From Opisthocomus hoazin (Eukaryota > Chordata > Aves > Opisthocomiformes > Opisthocomidae), in assembly GCF_030867145.1 (NCBI RefSeq), contig NC_134433.1, positions 16,961,896-17,025,895 on the forward strand: a stretch of DNA of 64,000 nucleotides, in the 5' to 3' direction. The translations under genes were made by a program, and so were the position numbers. Positions 36,201 to 44,763 of the stretch are shown piece by piece; position 1 is the first letter of the stretch; every line of letters starts with the position of its first letter. A model generated the notes under the pieces. The model saw only the letters and a list, made by a program, of their open reading frames with translations. It had not been told where the DNA came from and made no database searches.

Positions 36201-39200
36201 GTGCTGTGCCCTGTCCCCTCCGGCTGCAGAGAGCCATCCGGGTGCGCAGCCACTCCATGGAGACGATGGTGGGCAGCCAGAAGAAGCACCACGGCGGCGG
36301 CATCCCGGGCAGCCTCAGCGGGGGCATCGCGCACAACAGCGGAGAGGTGACCAAGACCACCTTCTCGGTGAGCGTGACCGCGCGTCCCTCTGTCCGTCCC
36401 TCCCTCCCCAGCCTGGCAGGGCCCTGCGCTGCACTGACACAGCCTGGCATCCCCTGCGCAGGCAGTGGGTGGGGGGGTGAGGAGGAGATCTGAGCAGAGC
36501 GGAGCGTGATTTGATGAGTGCTGTGTTCAAGCTGAGTTCGTTTTGTGGAAGAACTGAAGATGAGCTTCCTGGGGTTTTCAGCCCCAAAGTACGAAGGAGA
36601 TATAAAAGAAAATCTAGCCTTACATGTTTTGTAGATGCACAGGCTGAGAACTGCGGGCAGCATAATTCCTCGTAGGATGTCAGGTCTTACGAGCTGCTGG
36701 GGAGGAGCTTTGCTCTTCAGCGTGGACCGTTCTCTGCTTTCAGCCCCCCGTACCAGCAGCTGCTGCCAAGAACCAGTCCCGGAGCCCCATCAAGCGCCGT
36801 TCAGGGCTGTTCCCTCGCCTGCACACGGGCTCTGAGAGCCAGGCGGAGAGCAGGACGAGGTGGTAAGTTTGACATCGCCCTGGTAACTAAGGTTAAAACC
36901 CCTATGGAGTGTTAAACGTCAGAGAAGCTGTTGGTGGGTGCTGGAGACCTTGCCTGGGGTGCAGCCTCCCCTTTGCACACAAGCCAGCAACGAGAGCTGC
37001 TTTTGCTGTGTTCGAGGGATGGTGCCTTGGATCCCTTCTCTCTGTTTCAAATCGAAGTGGTGGTATCCAGAGAGCACCTGTTACAGTTTAGCATTTGGTG
37101 TTAGGGAATCTAATTTGACCATCCTTTTAAAGTCTCTTGTGTAACTCGCACATCCTATCTCTCTGTGCCCTCAGCGACAGTGTTTCTGGAGCCCAGAAGA
37201 CACCAGATTTGGGACATTCTTCTCAAGAGATGAAATCTGAAACCTCGTCCAACCCCAGCTCCCCTGAAATCTGCCCCAACAAAGACAGGTGAGCCGGGAG
37301 GAGCCCCGGCCTCCTCCGACCAGAGTTCACGTCACCCTGTAGCTGACAGACCATCAGGAACTTTGTCAGACAAAACCATCTCCAGGTTTTACTATAAATG
37401 TTTGATATTAAGGGAGGAAACAAAATTATTCTCATGATTCATGAGCAAAGCTCCTTTATGGTCTGAAAATAACCGTCTTTAGAAAGAAGAAGAGCAAAGA
37501 GCAGTGTTTGGCAGAAGCTGCCCTAACCCTCACAGCACGCGAGCTGGGAAGGCCCGTGGTGCCCATCCCTCCCTGCCACCGGGGACTCAGCCTGGCTCAG
37601 GGGTTTCTGCTGGTGGCACCCACCAGCTGCTCTACCCCGAGCTCTTGGGAATGGTTCGTTACAGAAACCTCCTGCTAGGTTTGTCCCTGTGGCAGCTGCT
37701 TTGCTCCGGGGTGCGCGGGAGGCTCTGTCCCTGCTGTCGGCTGAAGGACACGGCTCTCCTGGTGACAACCACGCGCTCTCCGGGTTTCACCTCTCTTCTA
37801 GGCCGTTCATTAAGCTGAAAGAGAACGGGAGGACAAACATCTCCCGCTCCTCCTCGAGCACCAGCAGCTTCAGCAGCACGGCGGGCGAGAGCGAGACCCT
37901 GGAGGAGTACGACAGCGTGGTAGGCACCGAGCCCACCCTGCGGTGCTCGGGCTGGGGACCCCGCAGCTCCACGCACCCCTCGGCTTGCTGCTGCCACCAG
38001 ACCCCTGGGTGGTCTCTGTGCTGGGGATGTGTCCTGCTGACACTGAGGGGCTCAACCCGGCCCCGGGTGCGGGGAGGAGCAGGGTCGGGGTGCTCGGTGG
38101 GACACCCCAGAGAGCCTTGCAGAGCACTGGGCAGCGCTCAGCATGCCGGGGCGCGACGAGCTCCGTCAGGACAAGGTCTCCTGTGAGTGGGCGCATCACA
38201 GGGCTCTGATGAGCAGGGGTGTGACGAGGCATCGGCAGGGTGCACAGGACAAAGCTGTGCCCTGGTCTCTCCCCGTGCAGGGAAGCCAGCCGTCCACGGC
38301 CTCGCCGTTCAAGCAGGACGTCTTCGTCTACAGCGCCTCGCCCGGCAGCGAGAGCCCGAGCGTGGGGGCCGCAGCCACCCCCGTGATCATGAGCAGGAGC
38401 CCCACAGGTGGGTCGTGGGGGCACGGGAGGGTGGGGGGACACCGGCTTTACCTTTGCTCCTGGAGCCCCTGGAAGCCCCTGGGATCCCGCAGCGGTGGAT
38501 TGGGACGGGGTCTGTGGCTCTGGGACAGAGAAGCCCCCTCCCCAGCCTTGCCTGGGCTGCAGGCAGCTGCTGAAGGTGATGGGGCAGTGCGGTGGCTGTG
38601 CTCGCCCTGGCAGGACGGGCATCCTGCGGGATGTGGGGCAAGCCCTCACTCGGCCCGAAGCCCTGATCCCGATGGGGCTGCTCTGGAGAGGCACCCACAT
38701 GTGCTTTAGTTCTGTATTTCCACCGGGAGTTTGTTTCCCTTCTAAATCAGAGCACAGAAGTGGCTTTTGCTGTGGCTTTGTTCGCTCCCTTCTCCCCTGA
38801 CAGACATGTGCAGTAGTCGTGGAAACTCGCTGTCTCCAAGGACCGAGCCATGACTCACAAATTATTTAATAAACAAGCAGCTTCCCTTGCTTTGGCTCCG
38901 TTACCCCTGCTGCTAACTTACTCTGCTGCCGACTCCAGCCGCTTCGGTCGGATGATTGGCAAAATGAGGTGCAATTCGACAGGGTAAAATTGGCAGAAGT
39001 GGGCCCTTTGTTGGTGCGTGCTGCGGTGACGGCACCGCTGACGACACGGTGGGGCTGGGGCTGGGGGGTGTCTGCAGCGCTCGCCCCTCGCCAGCAGGTC
39101 CCCGCGGCTTTGATTTCCTCGTGCAGCCGAGCACCCGCTGGAAGGCACCAGGGTCGGAATGAAAACACACAACGTGGGCTTAGGAGCCGTTTGTGGAGCA

Positions 39201-40020
39201 GCCAGGGAGGCAAAAATCCACCCCGCACAGCTCCGTGGCTGGGAGCAACATGGGGGGAAAGCTGGGCGGCAGAGTGCAGGCTGGCTGGCTTTTTGTATCT
39301 CAGCACCCCACAGGTCCTCCTCATTGCTTCATCAGCAATTTTCTGAACTATTAATCCAGCCCTTTTTAATGTTTAAAGTGTTTATTTTGTATTTTTCCTG
39401 CCAAGAACATGGAAATCCACCCATACATTATACGGATCAGTCATTTCTTGTAGCCTTTTCAGTGGCATTTCCAGTAGAAAGACTGTGAAATGTAATTAAG
39501 CCTCAATTTGTTCCATCAAAAACATTTAATGTACAGATTTTGCCAAACATTCAGCCAAGATAGACTAAATATTGGTAGCACTTGTGACAGTCTATTGAAG
39601 TGCCTGGCTGTCAGGCTGGTCGGGTGTCAGTCAGCGCTACAGCTTCAGCAAATATTTGTGTTCAGAGATTATTATTTTTCTTCTTTGCATTTCCCCTCCC
39701 TCCAGCAGATATAAAGAACAGAAACTCTCCAAGGTCAAACCTGAAGTTTCGCTTCGACAAGCTCAGCCACGGCAGCTCCAGCACGGTAGGTGCCGGCAGC
39801 TCTGGCTGGGCGAGAAGCTGTGTGGCCGCATCCTGCCCTGCCCGGCTGCAGGCTCGCGGCGCTGGCAGCATGGGGGTCCAGGGCTGCGGGGGCTGCGGAG
39901 CAGGAGGCAGAGCCCACGAGGGGCAGGCAGTCAGGGAGGGGCAGGGGAAGGGATTTCATGACTTCTCGCCCCTTTATTTGCGACCCAACCCATATTCTGT
40001 TTTTTGTTTAGAGCCACTAG
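8753..40020 (+). CDS. RAP1GAP2: Rap1 GTPase-activating protein 2, whole coding region (23 exons)
   Basis: Cytosolic GTPase-activating protein that speeds GTP hydrolysis by the small GTPase Rap1, switching off Rap1 signalling in adhesion and secretion (known for the family). The 23 exons listed separately join in frame with GT/AG borders to 740 codons, 739 residues plus stop, close to the mammalian length of about 730. Order seen: unfamiliar Arg-rich N-terminus (1-35), a Pro-rich stretch (about 50-63), a GoLoco-like segment (65-91), conserved N-terminal region (92-255), RapGAP domain (about 257-473) with the catalytic loop RKRHIGN (Asn365), then a Ser-rich basic tail with a TKTT motif (547-550). 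RAP1GAP2 rather than RAP1GAP is chosen from the [12 protein letters not shown] segment and the C-terminal [10 protein letters not shown] and KFRFDKLSH blocks, from memory of the mammalian protein. No frameshift or premature stop was found. The first exon is the least certain part. Confidence 0.93.
15857..15880. repeat. GT dinucleotide microsatellite
   Basis: About ten GT units in RAP1GAP2 intron 1. Confidence 0.9.
16041..16140 (-). mobile_element. CR1 LINE 3' end remnant, minus strand
   Basis: Shows the antisense CR1 terminus (tagaatcacagaatgcattg, then ggttggaaggggcctttaga). About 100 bp remain. It ends about 50 bp before a minisatellite. Confidence 0.85.
16195..16565. repeat. 15-bp minisatellite (catccccactgcatc-type)
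   Basis: About 24 degenerate 15-bp units. Because 15 is a multiple of 3 and the unit lacks stops, it creates open frames in several phases on both strands with periodic His-Pro-Cys-Ile or Gly-Asp-Ala-Gly runs; these are not genes. Confidence 0.92.
17709..17793 (+). CDS. RAP1GAP2: RAP1GAP2 coding exon 2 (residues 36-64)
   Basis: Acceptor TTTTGCAG and donor AAG|GTGAGA bound 85 nt. The peptide starts [11 protein letters not shown] and continues into a proline-rich stretch ending PPTMK, matching the segment just before the GoLoco-like region in mammalian RAP1GAP2. Enters in phase 2, leaves in phase 0. Confidence 0.95.
18015..18630. repeat. 88-bp tandem repeat, 7 units
   Basis: Units start with gggccccatcctgc at 18015, 18103, 18191, 18279, 18367, 18455 and 18543, exactly 88 bp apart, with only scattered substitutions. 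The last unit ends at about 18630. The constant spacing shows recent homogenisation. Confidence 0.95.
21953..22195. repeat. 18-19-bp minisatellite (cccacgccgggcagcag)
   Basis: Twelve copies of a ccgggcagc-containing unit. The length varies by one C between units, so the array shifts frame and opens frames on both strands, including part of a 490-codon minus-strand frame. Confidence 0.92.
23408..23443 (+). CDS. RAP1GAP2: RAP1GAP2 coding exon 3 (residues 65-76)
   Basis: A 36-nt phase 0-0 exon encoding [12 protein letters not shown], the first half of a GoLoco-like motif. It is preceded by a long pyrimidine tract and TTTTTCAG and followed by CAG|GTGAGC. GoLoco motifs bind GDP-loaded G-alpha i/o subunits in related proteins. 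Confidence 0.96.
24180..24224 (+). CDS. RAP1GAP2: RAP1GAP2 coding exon 4 (residues 77-91), candidate cassette exon
   Basis: A 45-nt phase 0-0 exon encoding [15 protein letters not shown], the second half of the GoLoco-like motif, with a Glu-Gln-Arg triad at 82-84. Acceptor is CCAAACAG. The donor AAG|GTTGGT is weaker than its neighbours. The frame-neutral length and weak donor make it a natural cassette exon whose skipping would remove the triad. Confidence 0.92.
24814..24846 (+). CDS. RAP1GAP2: RAP1GAP2 coding exon 5 (residues 92-102)
   Basis: A 33-nt micro-exon encoding [11 protein letters not shown], a signature conserved across the Rap1GAP family. Strong pyrimidine tract with TTTTTCCAG; donor GAG|GTGGGT. 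Phase 0-0. Confidence 0.96.
25182..25391 (+). CDS. RAP1GAP2: RAP1GAP2 coding exon 6 (residues 103-172)
   Basis: A 210-nt phase 0-0 exon. It holds the [13 protein letters not shown] block, an acidic run ([10 protein letters not shown]) and [16 protein letters not shown], all conserved in Rap1GAP proteins N-terminal to the catalytic domain. Acceptor CACTGCAG, donor AAG|GTGGGT. Confidence 0.98.
25876..25979 (+). CDS. RAP1GAP2: RAP1GAP2 coding exon 7 (residues 173-207)
   Basis: Encodes [18 protein letters not shown] and on to EYLRIIL, part of the conserved N-terminal region of Rap1GAP. Acceptor TTTCTAG, donor CAG|GTATGG. Leaves in phase 2, splitting an Arg codon. Confidence 0.97.
26524..26602 (+). 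CDS. RAP1GAP2: RAP1GAP2 coding exon 8 (residues 207-233)
   Basis: Starts with the single base that completes Arg207 and encodes [20 protein letters not shown] followed by IPQIAK. Acceptor GTGTTAG, donor AAG|GTAAAA. A 10-bp minisatellite lies about 60 nt downstream in the intron. Confidence 0.97.
26665..26860. repeat. 10-bp minisatellite (ggcatggggt)
   Basis: About 19 units of a 10-bp motif in intron 8, starting roughly 60 bp after the exon 8 donor. Variants include gcatcgggca. The 10-bp period opens frames in several phases. Confidence 0.92.
27186..27239 (+). CDS. RAP1GAP2: RAP1GAP2 coding exon 9 (residues 234-251)
   Basis: A 54-nt phase 0-0 exon encoding [18 protein letters not shown], just ahead of the RapGAP domain. 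Acceptor TTCCCCACAG, donor AAG|GTGAGG. Confidence 0.97.
28516..28599 (+). CDS. RAP1GAP2: RAP1GAP2 coding exon 10 (residues 252-279), start of RapGAP domain
   Basis: An 84-nt phase 0-0 exon with [18 protein letters not shown], a strongly conserved stretch at the entry to the RapGAP catalytic fold. Acceptor TTTTACCGCAG, donor CAG|GTGCGT. Confidence 0.97.
29832..29932 (+). CDS. RAP1GAP2: RAP1GAP2 coding exon 11 (residues 280-313)
   Basis: Encodes [11 protein letters not shown], then [13 protein letters not shown], within the RapGAP domain. Acceptor TTTTGTAG, donor GG|GTAAGT. Leaves in phase 2. Confidence 0.97.
30470..30599 (+). CDS. RAP1GAP2: RAP1GAP2 coding exon 12 (residues 313-356)
   Basis: Encodes [13 protein letters not shown], then [20 protein letters not shown], core of the RapGAP domain. 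Acceptor CATCTCTAG, donor CAA|GTAAGG. Leaves in phase 0. Confidence 0.98.
30798..30953 (+). CDS. RAP1GAP2: RAP1GAP2 coding exon 13 (residues 357-408), catalytic exon
   Basis: Carries the catalytic helix [16 protein letters not shown]. Rap1GAPs use an asparagine rather than an arginine finger; by position that residue is Asn365, preceded by Arg361 and His362, all intact. [16 protein letters not shown] follows. Phase 0-0, acceptor GCTTAG, donor AGG|GTGAGG. Confidence 0.98.
31095..31190. repeat. Imperfect CA/TG microsatellite
   Basis: Interrupted acacac and tgtgtg tracts in intron 13. Confidence 0.7.
31632..31703 (+). CDS. RAP1GAP2: RAP1GAP2 coding exon 14 (residues 409-432)
   Basis: A 72-nt phase 0-0 exon encoding [20 protein letters not shown] and VFQK in the C-terminal half of the RapGAP domain. 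Acceptor TGCCGCAG, donor AAG|GTAGGA. Confidence 0.97.
32114..32200 (+). CDS. RAP1GAP2: RAP1GAP2 coding exon 15 (residues 433-461)
   Basis: An 87-nt phase 0-0 exon encoding [20 protein letters not shown] and KSDKFAKLE, near the end of the RapGAP domain. Acceptor CTCCTCGCAG, donor GAG|GTAACG. Confidence 0.97.
32453..32587 (+). CDS. RAP1GAP2: RAP1GAP2 coding exon 16 (residues 462-506)
   Basis: A 135-nt phase 0-0 exon. [20 protein letters not shown] finishes the catalytic domain; LGLGPEEDK and [11 protein letters not shown] begin the tail. Acceptor GCTCCCCCAG, donor AAG|GTAAAA. Confidence 0.97.
32588..36229 (+). other. RAP1GAP2: RAP1GAP2 intron 16
   Basis: A 3.6-kb GC-rich intron between the catalytic-domain exons and the tail exons. 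It contains a 30-bp minisatellite (32925-33060) and very long spurious open frames on the minus strand. No exon recognised. Confidence 0.65.
32925..33060. repeat. 29-30-bp minisatellite (gctgccggccgtccccgctg)
   Basis: Between four and five units in intron 16; the later units replace gtgtccc by gccacct. Confidence 0.85.
36230..36367 (+). CDS. RAP1GAP2: RAP1GAP2 coding exon 17 (residues 507-552)
   Basis: A 138-nt phase 0-0 exon encoding [32 protein letters not shown] and TKTTFS. The TKTT at 547-550 fits the TKXT pattern I recall as the RAP1GAP2 binding motif for synaptotagmin-like protein 1. Acceptor GGCTGCAG, donor TCG|GTGAGC. Confidence 0.97.
36744..36862 (+). CDS. RAP1GAP2: RAP1GAP2 coding exon 18 (residues 553-592)
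   Basis: Encodes an Ala/Pro run, then [20 protein letters not shown], a basic Ser-rich segment of the tail. Acceptor GCTTTCAG. Two donors lie 3 nt apart; the downstream GTAAGT is chosen because it gives the conserved R-C-D-S junction. Confidence 0.95.
37175..37288 (+). CDS. RAP1GAP2: RAP1GAP2 coding exon 19 (residues 592-630)
   Basis: Starts with the base completing Cys592, then encodes [20 protein letters not shown] and [17 protein letters not shown], a Ser/Pro-rich disordered tail segment. Acceptor GCCCTCAG, donor CAG|GTGAGC. Confidence 0.96.
37802..37919 (+). CDS. RAP1GAP2: RAP1GAP2 coding exon 20 (residues 630-669)
   Basis: Encodes [10 protein letters not shown] followed by a polyserine-like run ([13 protein letters not shown]) and an acidic end. 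Acceptor CTCTTCTAG, donor GTG|GTAGGC. Leaves in phase 0. Confidence 0.95.
38281..38407 (+). CDS. RAP1GAP2: RAP1GAP2 coding exon 21 (residues 670-712)
   Basis: Encodes [20 protein letters not shown], then [14 protein letters not shown]. Acceptor CCGTGCAG, donor ACAG|GTGGGT, leaving in phase 1 so the next exon completes an Asp codon. Confidence 0.96.
39709..39785 (+). CDS. RAP1GAP2: RAP1GAP2 coding exon 22 (residues 712-737)
   Basis: Encodes [21 protein letters not shown] and GSSST, the conserved C-terminal block. The acceptor is a tandem CAGCAG; the distal AG is used here, and the proximal one would insert one Ala. Donor ACG|GTAGGT, phase 0. Confidence 0.95.
40012..40020 (+). CDS. RAP1GAP2: RAP1GAP2 coding exon 23, last two codons and stop
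   Basis: After TTTTTTGTTTAG the frame reads Ser-His-TAG, giving a C-terminus like the mammalian one, which ends in His. The exon continues non-coding to 40050, where AAG|GTGAGT splices onward, so the stop sits 30 nt upstream of the last junction and should not trigger nonsense-mediated decay. Confidence 0.88.
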   Translation, partial: SH

Positions 40021-40050
40021 CAGGAAGCAGAAGTCATGAACTTGTAAAAG
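40021..40050 (+). other. RAP1GAP2: RAP1GAP2 3' UTR, first part
   Basis: Untranslated remainder of the 39-nt penultimate exon, from the TAG to the strong donor GTGAGT at 40051. Confidence 0.75.
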
Positions 40051-40796
40051 GTGAGTGTTAGTGACACGGCGCTGTGCAAGACAACCCGGCTCTGGTGCTC
40101 TGAGCGAGGTGTGTCCTTCAAAGGCAGCTGACATTGGCTAATTGCACTGTTTGCTATTAAATATTTGATCAATCATATATCTTAAAGCATCCTAAATGCT
40201 TTTGTAAGATGAGGGCAGCACTGGGGGTGGAAAGCAGAGCAGGTGTCCTTACCCCTTCCAAAAACCAGATGGAAAGCGTTGATTTATGAGGTGGCTTTGA
40301 TGGGCAGAGGCGAAGGGGGTGCAGCGTGCCTGGCCTGGGCTCGCGGTGGCTGGGGACTTTCCGTCCGGTGGCACGGCTTCTGCCCATGCGTGGGGCCACC
40401 AGCACGGGTGGGTGCTTTCACACAGGAGGTGTTTGCAAGCCACGAGGAATTTATTTACTGGTTTTCTCGCAAGCTCGGGTTCCTGGAGTCTTTCTATGTC
40501 ACAAAATCAGGGTTTTCATTGGGAAATTCCTAGCTGAGCAGAAGAGCCCATAAGACGTGAAATGGGAGGAATTTCCATTTCCAAAAGTGTGGGTCTCAAA
40601 AAGCTGTGATTTTCAGCCCCTCACAGAGTTTCCCCTCTCCCGGCTGGGGGGCAGCGGGCGGCTTGGGGTCTCTGGGACGGGCACTGCCACGGCTTCGGCT
40701 CCCTCCCCGGGGCCGGCGCCACGCAGCCGTCACTGCGGGAGTGCCCGTGTTCTCCTGCCGCAGTCCCTGACACTTCCATCCTTTTCTTCTCTGCAG
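40051..40796 (+). other. RAP1GAP2: RAP1GAP2 intron 23 (within the 3' UTR)
   Basis: Bounded by donor GTGAGT and acceptor TTCTCTGCAG. The first 150 bp are AT-rich. No coding exon seen. Confidence 0.6.
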
Positions 40797-43499
40797 GGAA
40801 TTTTTGTTTCAACAAAGGGAAAACTCCTCAGCATCCGGTGGGAAGACGCGCGCCCGGGCCGCGGGCAGCGAGATGCCCTCGCCTCTGCGTCTCCCCGCTG
40901 CCGTCGCTGCCCGGCAGGGCCCCAGCCGCCTTCCCACCGGGTGAGCCCCCCGCCAGCAGACCCCCCGCACCCCTCCGTCTGCGCCGCGGGACGAGATCTG
41001 GCTCTGACGTCACGCGTGGCACACGTGCGCGGCCGCACGCCGTGTCCCCGCCGCCGTGCCGTGTCTCGTCGTCCTGCGGGCGCTGCGGCTGCTGGGTGCC
41101 GGCTGGGCACCTCTCGGGCACGGGGGAAGCAGGACAGACCCTCCTGCGCAGTTCAGGTCCCTCCATGCTTTATTTGCCGTTATCAGTGAGGAAACGGGGG
41201 GCTTTGTGATTGTTCTTCTGACGGGTGGATGGTCGGGGCAAAATGACCGTTTGCTTGGCCCCGGGGCAGTTCCCCCGCCCCGTCGATTGCCGTTGCTCTT
41301 CTCTGTTTGGAGACAACGGGGCAAGATTTGCACCGCGGCGCTGCCCGGGGGGCTCTTCCCAGCACAGCAGGGGCTGCAGCAGCACCAGCTGCCCCCCTCC
41401 TGCCTCCCCCCAGCTCGCTACCCACCTCACAAAACTTTTAGGGCAGATGCAGCCTCTTACTCCATACTTACTCAGTTTCTGGCGCAAGAGGGGGGCGTGC
41501 AAACTGGTCCTGGGGGAGCAGAGCTGCTGACCGGGGCCGGCTCGTCTTCAGTCGGCAGCTTCGGAAAGAGTTTATGTGGGCTGCCTGCTTTTTCCCTGCC
41601 TGAAGCTCTGAGCACAGGCCTGGAGAAGACGAACCAAAGCTGAAGCTGTAGTGTGTCTAGGTACCAGAGCCGGTACTGAGGGTGGCTTTACGCAGTGGGC
41701 CCTGCTTTGCCCTGTGGGTTGGATCGCCAGGCAAGCAAACGCGTAGAACTCCAGTGATTTGGATGGCATGAGGCTGCTCCAGCCCTTGCAGAATCTGCCC
41801 CGCTGCTTTTGAATGTGCTCTTGTTTCTTTTGAAAGACGAGGATTATGAATTCTGCAAGGTGACTTCCCTGTAACACCCTTTTCCAAAAAAATACCTCTC
41901 TCAACATGCCAAGAAATCCTTTGCTCTTTTATGGAACTTCGCCTAAAGTTTACTGACGTCTGTCCCTGAATTTCACATTGCTCATGGATTTCCCGTATCG
42001 GTTTTTTGAGAGGTACGCTGCAGTGCTGCAGAGACGCTCGCTCCCCCTCACCACGGTCTGTGACCTTGGCAGACCCCCCTGAAGTAAGGTTCTCAGTCTC
42101 AAGCGAAAGCAGTTCCTTGAGTTCGTGATTGCTGGTGACAACAGAACTGTGAGTGCCAGAGCTAACTGTAGGCAGCTGGAGCCCCGAGGGGCACAGAAGG
42201 CTCCGGCAGCCCCGGAGCGTGCACCTCGCTGGGGCAAGGGCTTGTAGAAGGCACCCATCACGTCCCCTCCTCCCCGTCGCCGCTCCCCGGGCCCCAGCAA
42301 AGCTGAGCCAAACCGAGCCGGCTCCACAAGCCGACGCTCTGCCTGGTGCTACCTGGCAGCCCCCACGTGCGGTTCGTGGCCCCACTTGTGCCTGTAATTT
42401 ATCCGTTTGAAAAGAAACAGCTGTAGCCCTAATGGGAGAGGAATCGGACAGAAGGAGGAACACGCGCTGTGGGAGAGGCGGAGAACAGTTTCACAGGCAC
42501 GAGGCGTGCTGTGAAGGCTGGGAAATGCCGAAAACCGCTGGTGGGGACGCTCCCCCCTGCGTTCGGTGAGTTGCGTTTCAACAGAGTTCAAATCTTGAGG
42601 TTTTCTTTGGAAGAGGGGAAGCACAGTGTGCTTAGCCCGGTCCGTAGCCAGCTCTGGGTGTCTTGGGTGCCACGTATTTTGCGGTGCAGCATTTCTGTCT
42701 GACGATGCTTCGGTAGCACTTTGAAACCCACCCCCAGTTCTTCCCTTAGAAGCTTTTGGTCTGGTTTCCTCCTGCCGCACAGTGAAATACTGGCTGGTGC
42801 AGCGACTTGCTTCGAGGGTCTGTTCCTGGTTTTGCTTTTTTTCCCTGAGAAGTTGCTTGATTCTATAGACGTCATCGTTCGCATGGGTGTTGATCTCCGT
42901 GAGATCTTTCAGCAGAAGATGCAGTGGCTACTGTCACCTGGGTTTTTCATTTTTGGTGGTTGCTTTTTATTTTACTTGAAACTGTGACTTTCCTTTTTGA
43001 CCTACACTGATTTGTAGAATTATTCGTATGGGGTTAACAGGCAGGCAGGGCAGCGTGGAGCTTCAGGGAGAGAGATGCAGTGTGTTGGACTCGCCTTTCC
43101 CTGCACCAGCCCACTGGAACGGCAGCGGGGCCCAGAGCCCAGGTCTGGCACAAGGTTTGCCAGCAGCTCCTGTGTGCTCTGGGCCGTGTTCAACAGCACT
43201 CCTCACGACTGGTTGTAAAAACCTGCTGCAGCATCCTTAATACCAGCTACAACATCCTTAATACCAGCTGGGCTTGTGCAGCTCCTGCCCTAGCCAGGCG
43301 GCAGCGTGGCTTCTGCGCCCTGCCCTGCCTTGCAGCGGGGTGTGCGTGGCGTGCTCCTTTCAGCCCCCAAATTGTCCCGAATTCCCCCGCAGCGGTGCTG
43401 GGGACTGAGCAGATGTGTGAACCCTCGGAGGCATTTGCACTTCCAGCAGCGGGTGCAGGTGTTCCTGTATATATACTGCAAGATGTTTTGTGCTTGTAA

Positions 43500-43575
43500 G
43501 TGACACACACATATATATACACATATATAAAAGGATTTATTTATATACACACACATATATATGTATATATATAAA
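43500..43575. repeat. TA/CA microsatellite in the 3' UTR
   Basis: Alternating acacacatatatatac tracts, interrupted once, inside the presumed terminal exon. Confidence 0.85.
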
Positions 43576-44641
43576 AGAAAGGGTCCTTAACCGACACTAA
43601 AACTACTGGGCAGTGTGTTCTCTTTTCTGATCCCCACCGTTTACGCGCCCGTAACTTCTATGACCTCGGAAGTGACTTCGCACGGGGAGCAGAAGGGGCT
43701 CCGAAGCGCAGCTGGGACAGGATCGGGGCAGCCCCGGCTGCGTGGCGAGGTCTCTCCCGTCGCGGAGGTTGTTCCCCGTCTCGCTGGGGTTTCGGTCCCC
43801 TGCTTTGCTCCTGCTGCGCCCTGGCTGCCGCTTGGCTTGGACCAGTTCCTGACCTTGGTGAGGGGCAGAGGCCGGCCAGGTCCAGGTCCCCAGCGCCGGT
43901 GCTGGGGGCTCCAAGCCCTCGCAGCAGAGCGGGGAGGGAACCCTGCTCCCCTCTGCCAGCGTCTCCAGCGTTAGCCCTGGGGACTGGTTTGCAGCTCCGG
44001 AGAGCTGGCAGCGAGCTGCTGCTCTGTCTGGGCTTTTATTCAGGAAAGCACTCAGCGTGTACTTGCATCCTCTTGAAATCCCACAAAGTCAAGCACAGGA
44101 TTACACTTTAGCACAACATGGAAGTGCTTTTTTTCTGAGCAAAAAGAGGGGGTCATAAGCACAAACTCAGTCTCTTTCCGGAGTTTTGAGGGTCTTCAGG
44201 CATGGCAGGTGAAGGGGCCAGGATGCGTCGCTGGCAGGAATGGGCTTGTTAAGCGGGGCTGAAGTTTCTCGGCTGTCTTTGCTTGGCTGCGAGAGGTGCT
44301 TAGTGCTGATAACTGCTTTTAAAACCACTCGGCCGGTGGACTTGGAGCTCAGCACCTCTGCAGATCGCACCTTGCACTCACGTTGCTTTGCTGATGCTCC
44401 AACTTCTGTTCCACTAGAGCTGGCAAAGAGTCTGTCATTCCCCAGTCCTAGAGCATGCTTTCGTTATGTTTTAATGAATGTAGCACTGCGTATACCCTGC
44501 AAAGGGACATGCTGAATTTGTATCATTAGAATGTGAAGAAAATTTATAGAGTGAAAATAAATCTTGAAGAAATGTATCTGACAAAGTTTATTTTTTATGT
44601 AGAGAGGCGGTGCTTTGTAGTTCCTGGTGGCCTATGTCTGT

Positions 44642-44649
44642 TGTAAATA
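44642..44649 (+). promoter_or_regulatory. Pumilio-type element in 3' UTR
   Basis: TGTAAATA matches the Pumilio recognition consensus TGTANATA, about 110 nt upstream of the poly(A) signal in an AT-rich block that looks conserved in composition. A near match, TGTATATT, lies at 44719-44726. Confidence 0.4.
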
Positions 44650-44757
44650 ATGTACATTTAATTTATTGCTATGGTAGCAGATTGTATTTGTTATGTATAA
44701 AACTAAAGGTTCACAAATGTATATTTTGTTGCTTAAATGTGTCTTTGCAAAATTCAC

Positions 44758-44763
44758 AATAAA
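44758..44763 (+). promoter_or_regulatory. RAP1GAP2: Poly(A) signal of RAP1GAP2
   Basis: Canonical AATAAA in AT-rich DNA, followed about 20-60 nt later by GT-rich sequence (tgtgtccatatgtgtac) that suits a downstream element. A second AATAAA at 44556-44561 could serve an earlier cleavage site. Confidence 0.75.

Larger units (their letters stand above)
36368..40011 (+). other. RAP1GAP2: RAP1GAP2 introns 17 to 22
   Basis: Introns between the tail exons. Intron 21 (38408-39708) becomes AT-rich toward its 3' end (about 39330-39700), and no exon was recognised in it. Confidence 0.65.
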
